A stretch of 64,000 bases of DNA. Origin: Enterobacter sp. SA187. GTDB lineage: Bacteria; Pseudomonadota; Gammaproteobacteria; Enterobacterales; Enterobacteriaceae. Positions 1 through 7,667 of this stretch are shown here, in pieces (within the stretch, counting starts at the first letter, position 1; every line of letters starts with the position of its first letter). The notes beneath the pieces were generated by a model. It worked only from the letters and a program-made list of their open reading frames with translations. It did no database searches and had not been told where the DNA came from. The DNA is taken from contig NZ_CP019113.1 of the NCBI RefSeq assembly GCF_001888805.2, forward strand, positions 3,162,001 through 3,226,000, read 5' to 3'. A program made the translations under genes and the position numbers.

Positions 1-334
1 CAGGCATTTTGCCGATTACCGCCACCAGCCACCACAGGCCGCCGACGGCGAAAAACAGCGATCCGGCGGCGATCTCGTTGCTCAGCGCCGACGCGCCGAT
101 GCGGTTCAGGGAATTAAATGCCCGCAGGGGCGATCCCAGATGCATCATCGAGGCGATAAAGCCCACGCCCATCAGCAGCCAGAGGAAAAACAGGCTGCGG
201 GTAAGCCGGGCGCGGTTTTCGCTGTTATCGGCGCACGCCATCCAGCCGAGCCCGCCGACGATAAGCGCGCCGGTGACGCACTGGCCGATGACGGTAAATA
301 ACACCAGCGGCCATTCATGCCATCCGTTGCCCAT
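1..334 (-). CDS. ynfH: YnfH-like membrane anchor of S/N-oxide reductase (N-terminal part)
   Basis: Reverse-strand frame starting at 334, one base after the ynfG stop, and open to the left edge; about 111 residues are visible. They begin MGNGWHEWPLVLF and form hydrophobic segments typical of the DmsC/YnfH family, the quinol-oxidising integral-membrane subunit that anchors the catalytic and Fe-S subunits on the periplasmic face of the inner membrane. It is the third gene of the ynfF-ynfG-ynfH operon. The C-terminal half lies outside the window, so intactness cannot be judged, and any dmsD chaperone gene beyond it is not visible. Confidence 0.88.
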   Translation of the reverse strand, partial: MGNGWHEWPLVLFTVIGQCVTGALIVGGLGWMACADNSENRARLTRSLFFLWLLMGVGFIASMMHLGSPLRAFNSLNRIGASALSNEIAAGSLFFAVGGLWWLVAVIGKMP

Positions 335-335
335 C

Positions 336-953
336 TCACACCTCCTGCGGGTTAGCCAGAAAGCCGGTTTTGTCCCCGGTGGGGCGGCTGTTGGCGTTGG
401 GTTTGATCACGATATTAGGCTTTGTAAAATGCCCGGACGGCAGCGGGGCGACGGCATCAAGGCTGCCGTATTTTTCACGCAGCTCGTCAACGGGCGCAAA
501 GTCCAGCGCGCGCAGCGGGCAGGACTCGACGCAGATCGGCTTTTTGCCCTCCGCCACCCGCGAATGGCAGCCGTCGCACTTGGTCATATGGCCTTTAGCG
601 GCGTTGTACTGCGGCGCGCCGTACGGGCAGGCCATATGGCAGTAGCGGCAGCCTATGCACACTTCTTCATTCACCACCACAAAACCGTCGTCGCGCTTGT
701 GCATCGCCCCGCTGGGGCAGACTTTGGTGCAGGCCGGATCGGCGCAGTGGTTGCAGGCAATCGACAGGTAATACGCAAAGACGTTCTGCTGCCAGACGCC
801 GTTGTCTTCCTGCCAGTCTCCGCCCGCGTATTCATAGATGCGACGGAAACTGACCTCCGGGGTCAGGTCTTTGTAATCTTTGCAGGCCAGCTCGCAGGTT
901 TTGCACCCGGTGCAGCGGCTGGAATCAATATAAAAGCCGTACTGAGTTGTCAT
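336..953 (-). CDS. ynfG: YnfG, four-cluster ferredoxin-type subunit of S/N-oxide reductase
   Basis: 205 residues, the usual length for DmsB/YnfG. Four Cys-rich [4Fe-4S] motifs are visible: CTGCKTCELAC near residue 14, CNHCADPACTKVC near 67, CIGCRYCHMAC near 99 and CDGCHSR...CVESC near 126-145. The protein carries electrons from the YnfH quinol oxidase subunit to the molybdopterin subunit. It lies 10 bp downstream of ynfF and directly upstream of ynfH on the same strand, so the three are almost certainly co-transcribed. DmsB is the only close alternative, and the flanking ynfD/ynfC genes favour YnfG. Confidence 0.95.
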   Translation of the reverse strand: MTTQYGFYIDSSRCTGCKTCELACKDYKDLTPEVSFRRIYEYAGGDWQEDNGVWQQNVFAYYLSIACNHCADPACTKVCPSGAMHKRDDGFVVVNEEVCIGCRYCHMACPYGAPQYNAAKGHMTKCDGCHSRVAEGKKPICVESCPLRALDFAPVDELREKYGSLDAVAPLPSGHFTKPNIVIKPNANSRPTGDKTGFLANPQEV

Positions 954-963
954 GGGTTACTCC

Positions 964-3402
964 TTAAACCTTCTCAATTTCCACCAGGTTGGTGTGCTGC
1001 GGGTTTCCCTTCGCCAGCGGAGAAGGACGGTGCGTGGTCAGAGTATTGATGCAGGCGCCATGATCGATGCGGTCGCCCGTCATATTGGCCTGATGCCATG
1101 CGCCCTGGCCCATGGCGCTGACCCCCGGCATGATGCGCGGCGTCACTTTGGCGGCAAGGCGCACTTCGCCACGCCCGTTAAATACCCGCACGATATCGCC
1201 ATGTGAAATGCCACGCTGTTTCGCGTCGAGGGGATTGATCCACACTTCCTGACGGCAGGCGGCCTGCAACACATCGACGTTGCCGTAGCTGGAGTGGGTA
1301 CGGGATTTATAGTGGAAACCAAACAGCTGAAGCGGGAAGGTTTTGCGTTCCGGCGAATCCCAGCCTTCAAAGGTGGCGGCATACACCGGCAGGGGGCTTA
1401 TCACTTCATCTTTTGCCAGCTGCCAGCTTGCGGCGATCTCCGCCAGCTGCGCGGAGTAAATTTCAATTTTGCCGGACGGCGTTTCCAGCGGATTCGCCTG
1501 CGGATCTTCACGAAACTTTTTATAGGCAACAAAATGCCCCTGCGGATCCTTGCGCTTATAAATACCCATCGCTTTGAGCTCGTCATACGCCGGCAGCAGC
1601 GGATCTTTCGCCCGCATCTTCGCGTATAAATAATGCAGCCATTCTTCCTGAGTGCGGCCTTCGGTAAAGCGCTGAAAGACGTCCGGCCCCAGGCGTTTTG
1701 CCACTTCGCTTAAGATCCAGTAAATCGGCTTACGCTCGAATTTCGCGGAGGTGGCGGGCTGGATGAAGATCAGATAACCCATATTTCCTGCGTAATCGTT
1801 GGGAATAATATCTTCCTGTTCGACGGTCATCAGATCCGGCAGCAGAATATCGGCATATTTTGCCGACGAGGTCATGAAGTTCTCGATCACCACGATCGTT
1901 TCGCATTTTGACTCGTCCTGCAAAATCTCGTGGGTTTTATTGATGTCTGAATGCTGATTAATCAGCGCGTTTCCCGCGTAATTCCAGATGAACTTGATCG
2001 GCACGTCCAGCTTGTCTTTACCCTGCACCCCATCCCCGGTGGCGGTCATCTCCGGCCCACGGGCAATGGCATCGGTCCAGGTAAAACAGGAAATTTTCGT
2101 TTTCACCGGGTTTTCCAGTACCGGCATGCGTTCAATGGTGAGGGTGTAAGTGGATTCACGCGCGCCGCTGTTGCCGCCGTTAATGCCGACGTTGCCGGTG
2201 AGGATCGGCAGCATGGCGATAGCGCGCGCGGTCAGCTCGCCGTTAGCCTGACGCTGCGGTCCCCAGCCCTGGCAGATATACGCGGGTTTTGCGGTGCCAA
2301 TTTCCCGCGCCAGTTTAATAATGCGATCGGCGGGAATGCCGGTGATGGCGGCGGCCCACTGCGGGGTTTTGGCGATACCGTCGTTGCCGTCGCCCAGAAT
2401 ATACGCCTTATAATGCCCGTTGGCGGGCGCGCCTTCCGGCAGCGTGCTTTCATCGTAGCCAACGCAGTAGTTATCCAGGAAAGGCTGGTCGACAAGGTTT
2501 TCGCTGATCAACACATGGGCAAGCCCTGCCACCAGCGCCGCATCTGTGCCGGGGCGAATGGGGATCCACTCATCTTCACGCCCGGCAGCAGTATCGGTGT
2601 AACGGGGATCGATGACGATCATGCGCGCATTCGAACGATCCCGCGCCTGTTCAAGGAAATACGTAATGCCGCCGCCGCTCATACGGGTTTCGGCCGGGTT
2701 GTTACCGAACATCACCACCAGCTTCGTGTTTTCAATGTCCGAGGTACTGTTGCCTTCATTACTGCCATAGGTGAAGGGCATGGCGCGGGCGATCTGCGCG
2801 GTGCTGTAAGTGCCGTACTGACCCAGAAAGCCGCCGTAGCAGTTCATCAGACGCGCCACCAGCGAAGCGGAAGGGGATGAGCGGGTAATATTGCCGCCGA
2901 CAATGCCGGAGGAGTAATTAATATACACCGCCTCGTTGCCGTATTTTTCCACCACGCCTTTGAGATTCATCGCAATGGTGTTTAATGCCTCATCCCAGGA
3001 GATACGTTCAAATTTCCCTTCGCCGCGTTTGCCCACGCGCTTCATCGGATAATTAAGCCGATCAGGGTGATTAATACGTCGCCGGATAGATCGCCCGCGC
3101 AGGCAGGCGCGTACCTGATGATTACCATAGACATCGTCGCCAGTATTATCGGTTTCTACCCAGATCACTTCGTCATCACGCACATGCAGACGCAGGGCGC
3201 AGCGGCTGCCGCAGTTTACTGAACATGCGCCCCAGACGGTTTTATCGGCACTTTCTTTCACAGCCTGCTGCACCGCGGCGGCGGCCTGGCGCAGACCAAA
3301 AGGTAATGTGAAACCACCGGCCGCCATGACAAGCGCACCAGCTGCAGAGGATTTAACGAGGGTACGCCGGCTGATACCGCCGGTATTATCGACATCGGAC
3401 AT
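964..3402 (-). CDS. ynfF: YnfE/YnfF-family molybdopterin oxidoreductase, catalytic subunit
   Basis: 812 residues, close to E. coli YnfE and YnfF (about 808). The N-terminus carries a twin-arginine signal (SRRTLVKSS near residue 11, then a hydrophobic stretch), so export is by Tat. A Cys cluster near residues 60-100 (CSVNCGSRCALRLH ... CLRGRS) is the Fe-S motif preceding the bis-MGD domain. The family reduces DMSO, amine N-oxides or, for YnfE/YnfF, selenate, using menaquinol electrons through YnfG/YnfH. The start has a good Shine-Dalgarno (AGGGAG). E. coli has two tandem catalytic paralogues, ynfE and ynfF; only one is present here between ynfD and ynfG. The symbol ynfF is therefore positional; it could equally be called ynfE. 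Confidence 0.93.
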   Translation of the reverse strand: MSDVDNTGGISRRTLVKSSAAGALVMAAGGFTLPFGLRQAAAAVQQAVKESADKTVWGACSVNCGSRCALRLHVRDDEVIWVETDNTGDDVYGNHQVRACLRGRSIRRRINHPDRLNYPMKRVGKRGEGKFERISWDEALNTIAMNLKGVVEKYGNEAVYINYSSGIVGGNITRSSPSASLVARLMNCYGGFLGQYGTYSTAQIARAMPFTYGSNEGNSTSDIENTKLVVMFGNNPAETRMSGGGITYFLEQARDRSNARMIVIDPRYTDTAAGREDEWIPIRPGTDAALVAGLAHVLISENLVDQPFLDNYCVGYDESTLPEGAPANGHYKAYILGDGNDGIAKTPQWAAAITGIPADRIIKLAREIGTAKPAYICQGWGPQRQANGELTARAIAMLPILTGNVGINGGNSGARESTYTLTIERMPVLENPVKTKISCFTWTDAIARGPEMTATGDGVQGKDKLDVPIKFIWNYAGNALINQHSDINKTHEILQDESKCETIVVIENFMTSSAKYADILLPDLMTVEQEDIIPNDYAGNMGYLIFIQPATSAKFERKPIYWILSEVAKRLGPDVFQRFTEGRTQEEWLHYLYAKMRAKDPLLPAYDELKAMGIYKRKDPQGHFVAYKKFREDPQANPLETPSGKIEIYSAQLAEIAASWQLAKDEVISPLPVYAATFEGWDSPERKTFPLQLFGFHYKSRTHSSYGNVDVLQAACRQEVWINPLDAKQRGISHGDIVRVFNGRGEVRLAAKVTPRIMPGVSAMGQGAWHQANMTGDRIDHGACINTLTTHRPSPLAKGNPQHTNLVEIEKV

Positions 3403-3517
3403 CGCTCACTCCCTGTTTTTATAATGAATAGCATTACAGCTGAAATAGTTATCAGCCTGAGGAAGTGTGAGGGTACTAATAAGGGAGTAGAAAGGTATTA
3501 TCAGAGGTCAATGTTTA

Positions 3518-3551
3518 AGAAATTCCCCCTGTAAAGACAGGGGGAATAAGT
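3518..3551 (-). terminator. Terminator hairpin after ynfD
   Basis: An 11-bp perfect stem (ATTCCCCCTGT / ACAGGGGGAAT, 3522-3532 with 3537-3547) and a 4-nt loop lie just past the ynfD stop. On the minus strand the stem is followed by a T-rich stretch. It separates ynfD from the ynfF operon, so ynfFGH must have its own promoter between 3403 and 3521. Confidence 0.75.
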
Positions 3552-3854
3552 TTACTGGGGTTCGGTGCGGGCGCCGTCGCTGGTTGCGGTGCTGCCCGAG
3601 GCGGCGCTCATCCCCCCGGTGCGGGTATAGAGGATCTTCCAGGTATCATTGGCGCAATGGCCGACCACCTGCGCGTCAGGTTTATCCGCCTGATCGCCGG
3701 GGACAATATCCAGCGTAAAGCCGGATTCCGGTACGCCATTATTCACGATACGCTGCGCAATATCGCTTTTGACGTTTTCACAGGACTCCGGGGCGGCCAT
3801 AACCGGAGCCGCTGCCAGCATTAATCCTGCGCATAACCAGTATGTAGCTTTCAT
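3552..3854 (-). CDS. ynfD: YnfD, exported DUF1161 protein
   Basis: 100 residues with a clear Sec signal peptide (hydrophobic residues 4-20, cleavage expected after AAPVMA). It matches the small periplasmic DUF1161 family, in which E. coli YnfD is about 101 residues. Two Cys residues remain in the mature part (CENVKSD and GHCAND) and could form a disulphide. Function is unknown. It sits upstream of the ynfF operon on the same strand, as in E. coli, with its own terminator, and is divergent from ynfC. Confidence 0.9.
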   Translation of the reverse strand: MKATYWLCAGLMLAAAPVMAAPESCENVKSDIAQRIVNNGVPESGFTLDIVPGDQADKPDAQVVGHCANDTWKILYTRTGGMSAASGSTATSDGARTEPQ

Positions 3855-4021
3855 AAACGATCCCTTATCTCATGAATTTATCTACAGTTTAGCAGTCCGC
3901 CCGGGAAGCATCGCCGTTGCGGGAAATCTCAGAACCTTCCGCATAACAGGCGAGACGGGTGAGGCGGCAAACCGCTGTATTTGCTACTATGAGGGAATAT
4001 TTTGCACCTCTGGTAATCTAC

Positions 4022-4735
4022 ATGAAAAAAACAATCATTCTGGCCGCGCTAACGGTAGCGCTTGCTGGCTGTGATAATAATGCGCAGGGCCCGGCTTCTT
4101 TTACGCCGGAGATGGCGAGCTTCTCAAACGAATTTGATTTTGATCCGCTGCGTGGTCCGGTGAAGGATTTCAGTCAGACCCTGCTGAATGATAAAGGGGA
4201 AGTGGCGAAACGCGTCACCGGTACGCTGTCGACGGAAGGCTGTTTTGATTCGCTGGAGCTGCACGACATCGAAAATAATACCGGCGTTTCGCTGCTGCTG
4301 GACGCTAATTATTATCTCGACGGACAAACCAACGAGAAAAGACTGCGTTTACAGGGGAAATGCCAGCTGGCGGCGTTCCCGGCGGCAGGGGTGACCTGGG
4401 ACACGGATGAAAAAGGTTTTGTGGTGACGGCGCGCGGTAAGGATTTGCAGGTGGATTATCGTTATGACGCCGAAGGCTATCCATTGGGGAAATCCACCAC
4501 CTCGAAAGAGATGCACTTACAGGTGGATGCCACGCCGTCAGCGGATAAGCGTAAGAAACTCGATTATACCGCCGTCAGCGTGCTGAACGACAAACCGCTT
4601 GGCCATGTGAAGCAAAGCTGCGACTACGACCGCCACGATAACCCGGTCAGCTGTAAGTTGCTGATCGTCGATGAAAGCGTCACCCCGGCGGTCGAACGTC
4701 AGTTCACCATCAAAAATACCATCGCTTATTACTGA
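4022..4735 (+). CDS. ynfC: YnfC, UPF0257 lipoprotein
   Basis: 237 residues from the ATG at 4022. The signal peptide MKKTIILAALTVALAGC ends in a lipobox (LAGC), so the protein should be lipidated on that Cys; Asp follows it (CDNN), which by the usual +2 rule suggests inner-membrane retention. Longer in-frame starts upstream would bury the signal peptide and are not used. Its length and position between ynfD and speG match E. coli YnfC (236 aa). Function is unknown. It is convergent with speG, with 9 bp between stops. Confidence 0.92.
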   Translation: MKKTIILAALTVALAGCDNNAQGPASFTPEMASFSNEFDFDPLRGPVKDFSQTLLNDKGEVAKRVTGTLSTEGCFDSLELHDIENNTGVSLLLDANYYLDGQTNEKRLRLQGKCQLAAFPAAGVTWDTDEKGFVVTARGKDLQVDYRYDAEGYPLGKSTTSKEMHLQVDATPSADKRKKLDYTAVSVLNDKPLGHVKQSCDYDRHDNPVSCKLLIVDESVTPAVERQFTIKNTIAYY

Positions 4736-4744
4736 TCCCGCCGC

Positions 4745-5311
4745 CTACTGTGCTGTAGGCTTTAACAGCGTCCTGCCGGGCGCTTTATGCTCGGCAAGAT
4801 ACTGATGCTGGAAAATACACATGCGGATGGTGTTGCGATACTCGCCGTTAATGAAGAACTCATGGATCAGTTCGCCTTCCACCATAAATCCGAGCTTGCG
4901 ATAAATATGGATGGCTTTCTCGTTTTCTTTATCGACGATGAGATAGAGCTTATACAGATTTAATACCGTAAAGCCGTAATCCATCGCCAGCTTCGCCGCT
5001 TTGCTGGCCAGGCCTCTGCCCTGATGTTCCGGGGAGATAATGATCTGAAACTCCGCGCGGCGGTGGACGTGGTTAATCTCCACAAGCTCCACCAGCCCCA
5101 CTTTTTCACCGTCGCATTCCACCACAAAACGGCGCTCGCTCTGATCGTGAATATGCTTGTCATACAGATCGGACAGTTCAACAAAGGCCTCGTACGGCTC
5201 TTCGAACCAGTAGCGCATGACGCTGGCGTTATTGTCCATTTGATGCACATAACGCAGATCTTCACGCTCCAGCGGGCGCAGCTTCACGCCGTTAATCTCA
5301 CTCATGGTCAA
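4745..5311 (-). CDS. speG: Spermidine N1-acetyltransferase
   Basis: 188 residues (E. coli SpeG 186). A GNAT fold is evident: the acetyl-CoA pyrophosphate loop is QGRGLASKA near residue 98, and the substrate-loop regions YWFEEPYEAF and EFQIIISPEHQG are nearly identical to the E. coli enzyme. It acetylates spermidine and spermine with acetyl-CoA, removing excess polyamine; the characterised enzymes are allosteric dodecamers. An in-frame ATG two codons downstream (5305) is an equally plausible start. The gene is intact, unlike in Shigella, where loss of speG is a known adaptation. ynfB lies upstream on the same strand, 17 bp away. Confidence 0.97.
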   Translation of the reverse strand: MTMSEINGVKLRPLEREDLRYVHQMDNNASVMRYWFEEPYEAFVELSDLYDKHIHDQSERRFVVECDGEKVGLVELVEINHVHRRAEFQIIISPEHQGRGLASKAAKLAMDYGFTVLNLYKLYLIVDKENEKAIHIYRKLGFMVEGELIHEFFINGEYRNTIRMCIFQHQYLAEHKAPGRTLLKPTAQ

Positions 5312-5328
5312 ATCCTTATGACGAAAAT

Positions 5329-5670
5329 TTACGGCGCAACCACGCGGCCGGTACGACGGTCAAGACAGCGCAGGGTGTTGTTTTCCCAGTAGGCATTGAG
5401 ATTGGCGCTTTGCTGGCACTTATCGCGGGCATCAAAAGCCGCGTCGTCTTTATCCCACTCTTTTTCCACGCGCTTGTTCACTTTGTTACGCAATGAACGG
5501 GTGTCATTCCACTGCTCTTTTTCCATCAACGCCTGCTGGCGGCTCTGGGCGCTGTCGCCGGATTCAATGATCAGTTTGCTGGTTTCAGCCATTGCGCCGG
5601 GGGTGACCATCACCGCGCCCAGCGTCAGCATCGCCATCAGGCACAGGCGTTTGCGAAGAGAGTTTTTCAT
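5329..5670 (-). CDS. ynfB: YnfB, UPF0482 exported protein
   Basis: 113 residues with a Sec signal peptide (MKNSLRKRLCLMAMLTLGA, cleavage near GAMA-ET). The mature part is charged and helical, with two Cys residues (DKCQQS and LRCLDR), as in the UPF0482 family. It lies immediately upstream of speG on the same strand, the conserved enterobacterial order. The role is unknown; a periplasmic location is inferred from the signal peptide. Confidence 0.9.
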   Translation of the reverse strand: MKNSLRKRLCLMAMLTLGAVMVTPGAMAETSKLIIESGDSAQSRQQALMEKEQWNDTRSLRNKVNKRVEKEWDKDDAAFDARDKCQQSANLNAYWENNTLRCLDRRTGRVVAP

Positions 5671-5752
5671 CAGGCATTCCTTTTAACTATTGCAGGGGCA
5701 TATTGCTTATATTCTACACCATCACAAGTCGGCGACATACCGGCGTGAGGGG

Positions 5753-6130
5753 TTATGCCGCATTACCGTTGACCAGAAGTTCACTTTCCACGCGGATCAC
5801 GAAATCGGTAAATAGCGCCGTGGGTTTAACCGTATTTCCCTTGCGCTGCAAATGCACAAAACCATGACTCTCAAGGGTTTTGAGGGTGGTCGACAGGTTA
5901 CTGACCTGACGGCCCGCCAGCCGCGCCAGTTCGCTGATTGTTTCGGGTTTATGTGCTGCCATCATCCGTAGCAGGGTGATATTTTCATTGCTCAAAATTT
6001 GCCCGATAGCATTAAGCGAGGCAAACCAGACTTTCGGCTCGTCCGGTTCCGGCGTGTATTTACCGGCAGCGATAGCGAGCATTCTTTTACGAAGGTTTTC
6101 CTCCGAAATGATGCCTATAAGTGCTTTCAT
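5753..6130 (-). CDS. TumA-like winged-helix antitoxin
   Basis: 125 residues. The C-terminal half (about residues 50-115) reads as a MarR/ArsR-type winged helix: SELARLAGRQVSNLSTTLKTLESHGFVHLQRKGN gives the recognition helix and wing (broken here only as a description of residues 66-99). Its ATG overlaps the stop of the upstream gene by 4 bp (ATGA), indicating translational coupling. This small HTH protein behind a DUF6516 protein is the arrangement of TumE/TumA toxin-antitoxin pairs, in which the HTH partner neutralises the toxin and represses the operon. Assignment is by architecture and motif, not alignment. Confidence 0.68.
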   Translation of the reverse strand: MKALIGIISEENLRKRMLAIAAGKYTPEPDEPKVWFASLNAIGQILSNENITLLRMMAAHKPETISELARLAGRQVSNLSTTLKTLESHGFVHLQRKGNTVKPTALFTDFVIRVESELLVNGNAA

Positions 6131-6498
6131 AATGAACCCTCTATGTCTTTCATAACGCTATCTACAGCGGCAAAAAAATCATTCAGCAACTGCGTTGCCG
6201 ACTGAAAACAGTAAACCTGTCCCGGATCGATTGCGGTTGTATGGACATGGTCATAAATCACCATTCGTGACCGGAACCCCCCGCTACGCGGGGATGTAAT
6301 GCCATGCGCATTGTCCATGCCAAAAATCCGGTGGTTATGAGCGTTATGCAGTGTAAGGTTGTAGCGGATACCATGAGGCCTGAAAATCGAGGCTTCAACC
6401 CGGCGTGCTTCTATTTTCCACCAGTAGCCATTGTCATAACGAAACTGATAACCATCCATATCGAGTAAAGTGCTGAGTCCATAATCTTTTGTATCCAT
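6127..6498 (-). CDS. TumE-like (DUF6516) toxin
   Basis: 123 residues from the ATG at 6498, which has a well-placed GGGAG; the GTG two codons upstream overlaps that site and is less likely. Visible features include DGYQFRYDNGYWWKIEARRVE near residue 14-34 and an HNAHNHRIFGMDNAH stretch, matching the short DUF6516 family annotated as the TumE toxin of type II toxin-antitoxin systems (toxin first, HTH antitoxin second). Members of the family are thought to be RNA-acting growth inhibitors, but no activity can be read from the sequence. The pair is inserted between ynfB and ynfA, adjacent genes in E. coli. Confidence 0.65.
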   Translation of the reverse strand: MDTKDYGLSTLLDMDGYQFRYDNGYWWKIEARRVEASIFRPHGIRYNLTLHNAHNHRIFGMDNAHGITSPRSGGFRSRMVIYDHVHTTAIDPGQVYCFQSATQLLNDFFAAVDSVMKDIEGSL

Positions 6499-6631
6499 AA
6501 ACACTCCCTGTACTTATGAGCGGATCATAACAACTTTATCAAAATACGCAATCACCCCGGCTGCGCCTGGCGTTCCGCCCGCAACTCCCGTTATGATGCG
6601 ATACTGAACGTAAACAGACTGACTACGCCCT

Positions 6632-6961
6632 ATGATCCGGACCTCACTGCTTTTTTTTATCACCGCGCTCTGTGAAATTATTGGCTGTTTTCTGCCCTGG
6701 CTGTGGCTGAAACGCGGTGGCAGCGCATTGTTACTGCTGCCCGCGGCGGTATCGCTGTGCCTGTTTGTCTGGCTGCTGACGCTCCATCCGGCGGCCAGCG
6801 GGCGGGTTTATGCGGCCTATGGCGGCGTGTATGTATTCACCGCGCTGATCTGGCTGCGGCTGGTGGATGGCGTAAAGCTCAGCCTGTATGACTGGCTGGG
6901 GGCGGCGGTGGCGCTGTGCGGGATGTTGATTATCGTCGCCGGATGGGGCCGCGCCGGTTAA
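6632..6961 (+). CDS. ynfA: YnfA, small multidrug-resistance-like membrane protein
   Basis: 109 residues with four hydrophobic helices (about 5-25, 31-50, 60-80, 86-105), the size and layout of the SMR superfamily. Conserved YnfA signatures CEIIGCFLPWLWLK and HPAASGRVYAAYGGVYV are present. Family members are inner-membrane proteins with reported drug-efflux activity in Shigella; the natural substrate is uncertain. The stop overlaps the end of the convergent nucleotidyltransferase gene by 4 bp. Confidence 0.93.
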   Translation: MIRTSLLFFITALCEIIGCFLPWLWLKRGGSALLLLPAAVSLCLFVWLLTLHPAASGRVYAAYGGVYVFTALIWLRLVDGVKLSLYDWLGAAVALCGMLIIVAGWGRAG

Positions 6962-7533
6962 TCCACGCTCAGAACGAGCTGCGGATAGCGTTCCAGCCAG
7001 CGTTTGCGCCTGATCCGTTCATCAAAGATGGCGCGTTTCTCCTGCTGAAAACGCGGCGTGGGGCGCAGCCGCAGGGCGAACAGATCGTCCAGGCCAAAGG
7101 GCGCGATAATATCAATTTGATCGGATCCGCAAAGCCGCACGGCCACGGCGGTGGCGGTTTCCGGCCAGTAGCGCAGGGCATCTTCCACGCTGTGATAAGG
7201 CCGGTCGTGATTACGTTCATGCATCCGCGCCTGATTTTTTACCGACCAGTCAAAGTCCGGGCGCATCTTTCTCAGGCGCTGTTCCAGAAGATTATCAATC
7301 TCTTCACCGGTTTGGCGGGCATCAAACCACACCACATCCACATCACCGCATGGCGGCCGCGCCGGTCGCTGGTGCAGGCGATCCCACACCGCATCACGCA
7401 CCAGCCCGGCGCCGATCCAGCCATTCTCCAGGCCCAGCGACGCCACAGTTTTGAGGGCTTCCATACGTAGCGCATCCTGCAATAGCAGGCGACGCAGTTC
7501 ATCAGCATGGCGCATCGCGGCATTCCTGTTCAC
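6958..7533 (-). CDS. COG3575-type nucleotidyltransferase family protein
   Basis: 191 residues. An N-terminal GAGLVRDAVWD motif (about 41-51) followed by a CGDVDVVWFD segment (about 62-71) resembles the nucleotidyltransferase signature (helical GxG then DxD), and the middle contains SVKNQARMHERN. This matches the DUF925/COG3575 family found widely in enterobacteria, whose substrate is unknown. An alternative start lies at Met7. The 3' end overlaps ynfA by 4 bp in convergent orientation. No linked partner suggests a specific role. Confidence 0.72.
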   Translation of the reverse strand: MNRNAAMRHADELRRLLLQDALRMEALKTVASLGLENGWIGAGLVRDAVWDRLHQRPARPPCGDVDVVWFDARQTGEEIDNLLEQRLRKMRPDFDWSVKNQARMHERNHDRPYHSVEDALRYWPETATAVAVRLCGSDQIDIIAPFGLDDLFALRLRPTPRFQQEKRAIFDERIRRKRWLERYPQLVLSVD

Positions 7534-7599
7534 TCATGGGGATCTTCATTCTACCGACAGAGGCGTCATTTTGTGAGCCAGCGCGAAAAAACAGATCTT

Positions 7600-7611
7600 C
7601 ATACTTGTATG
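7600..7611. promoter_or_regulatory. Candidate RspR operator upstream of rspA
   Basis: A perfect 5-bp inverted repeat CATAC-TT-GTATG, extended on the right to GTATGGTAG, lies 57 bp before the rspA start. GntR-family dimers such as RspR bind short palindromes. The block GTATGGTAG recurs (reverse strand, 15303-15311) just upstream of rspR. Binding is inferred. Confidence 0.4.
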
Positions 7612-7667
7612 GTAGTAGTGCGGATGGTTAGATTTCATGCATCACAACAAAAGAAGCAGGAATTCTC

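Noticed and set aside
2232..2880. Long open frames on the + strand within ynfF
   Set aside because: Shadows of the GC-rich coding strand; no family features or start sites.
3403..3521. Possible FNR box upstream of ynfF
   Set aside because: The best match (TTGAC-N4-GATAA on the minus strand) agrees at too few positions of TTGAT-N4-ATCAA to claim; FNR control is plausible only from knowledge of the E. coli operon.
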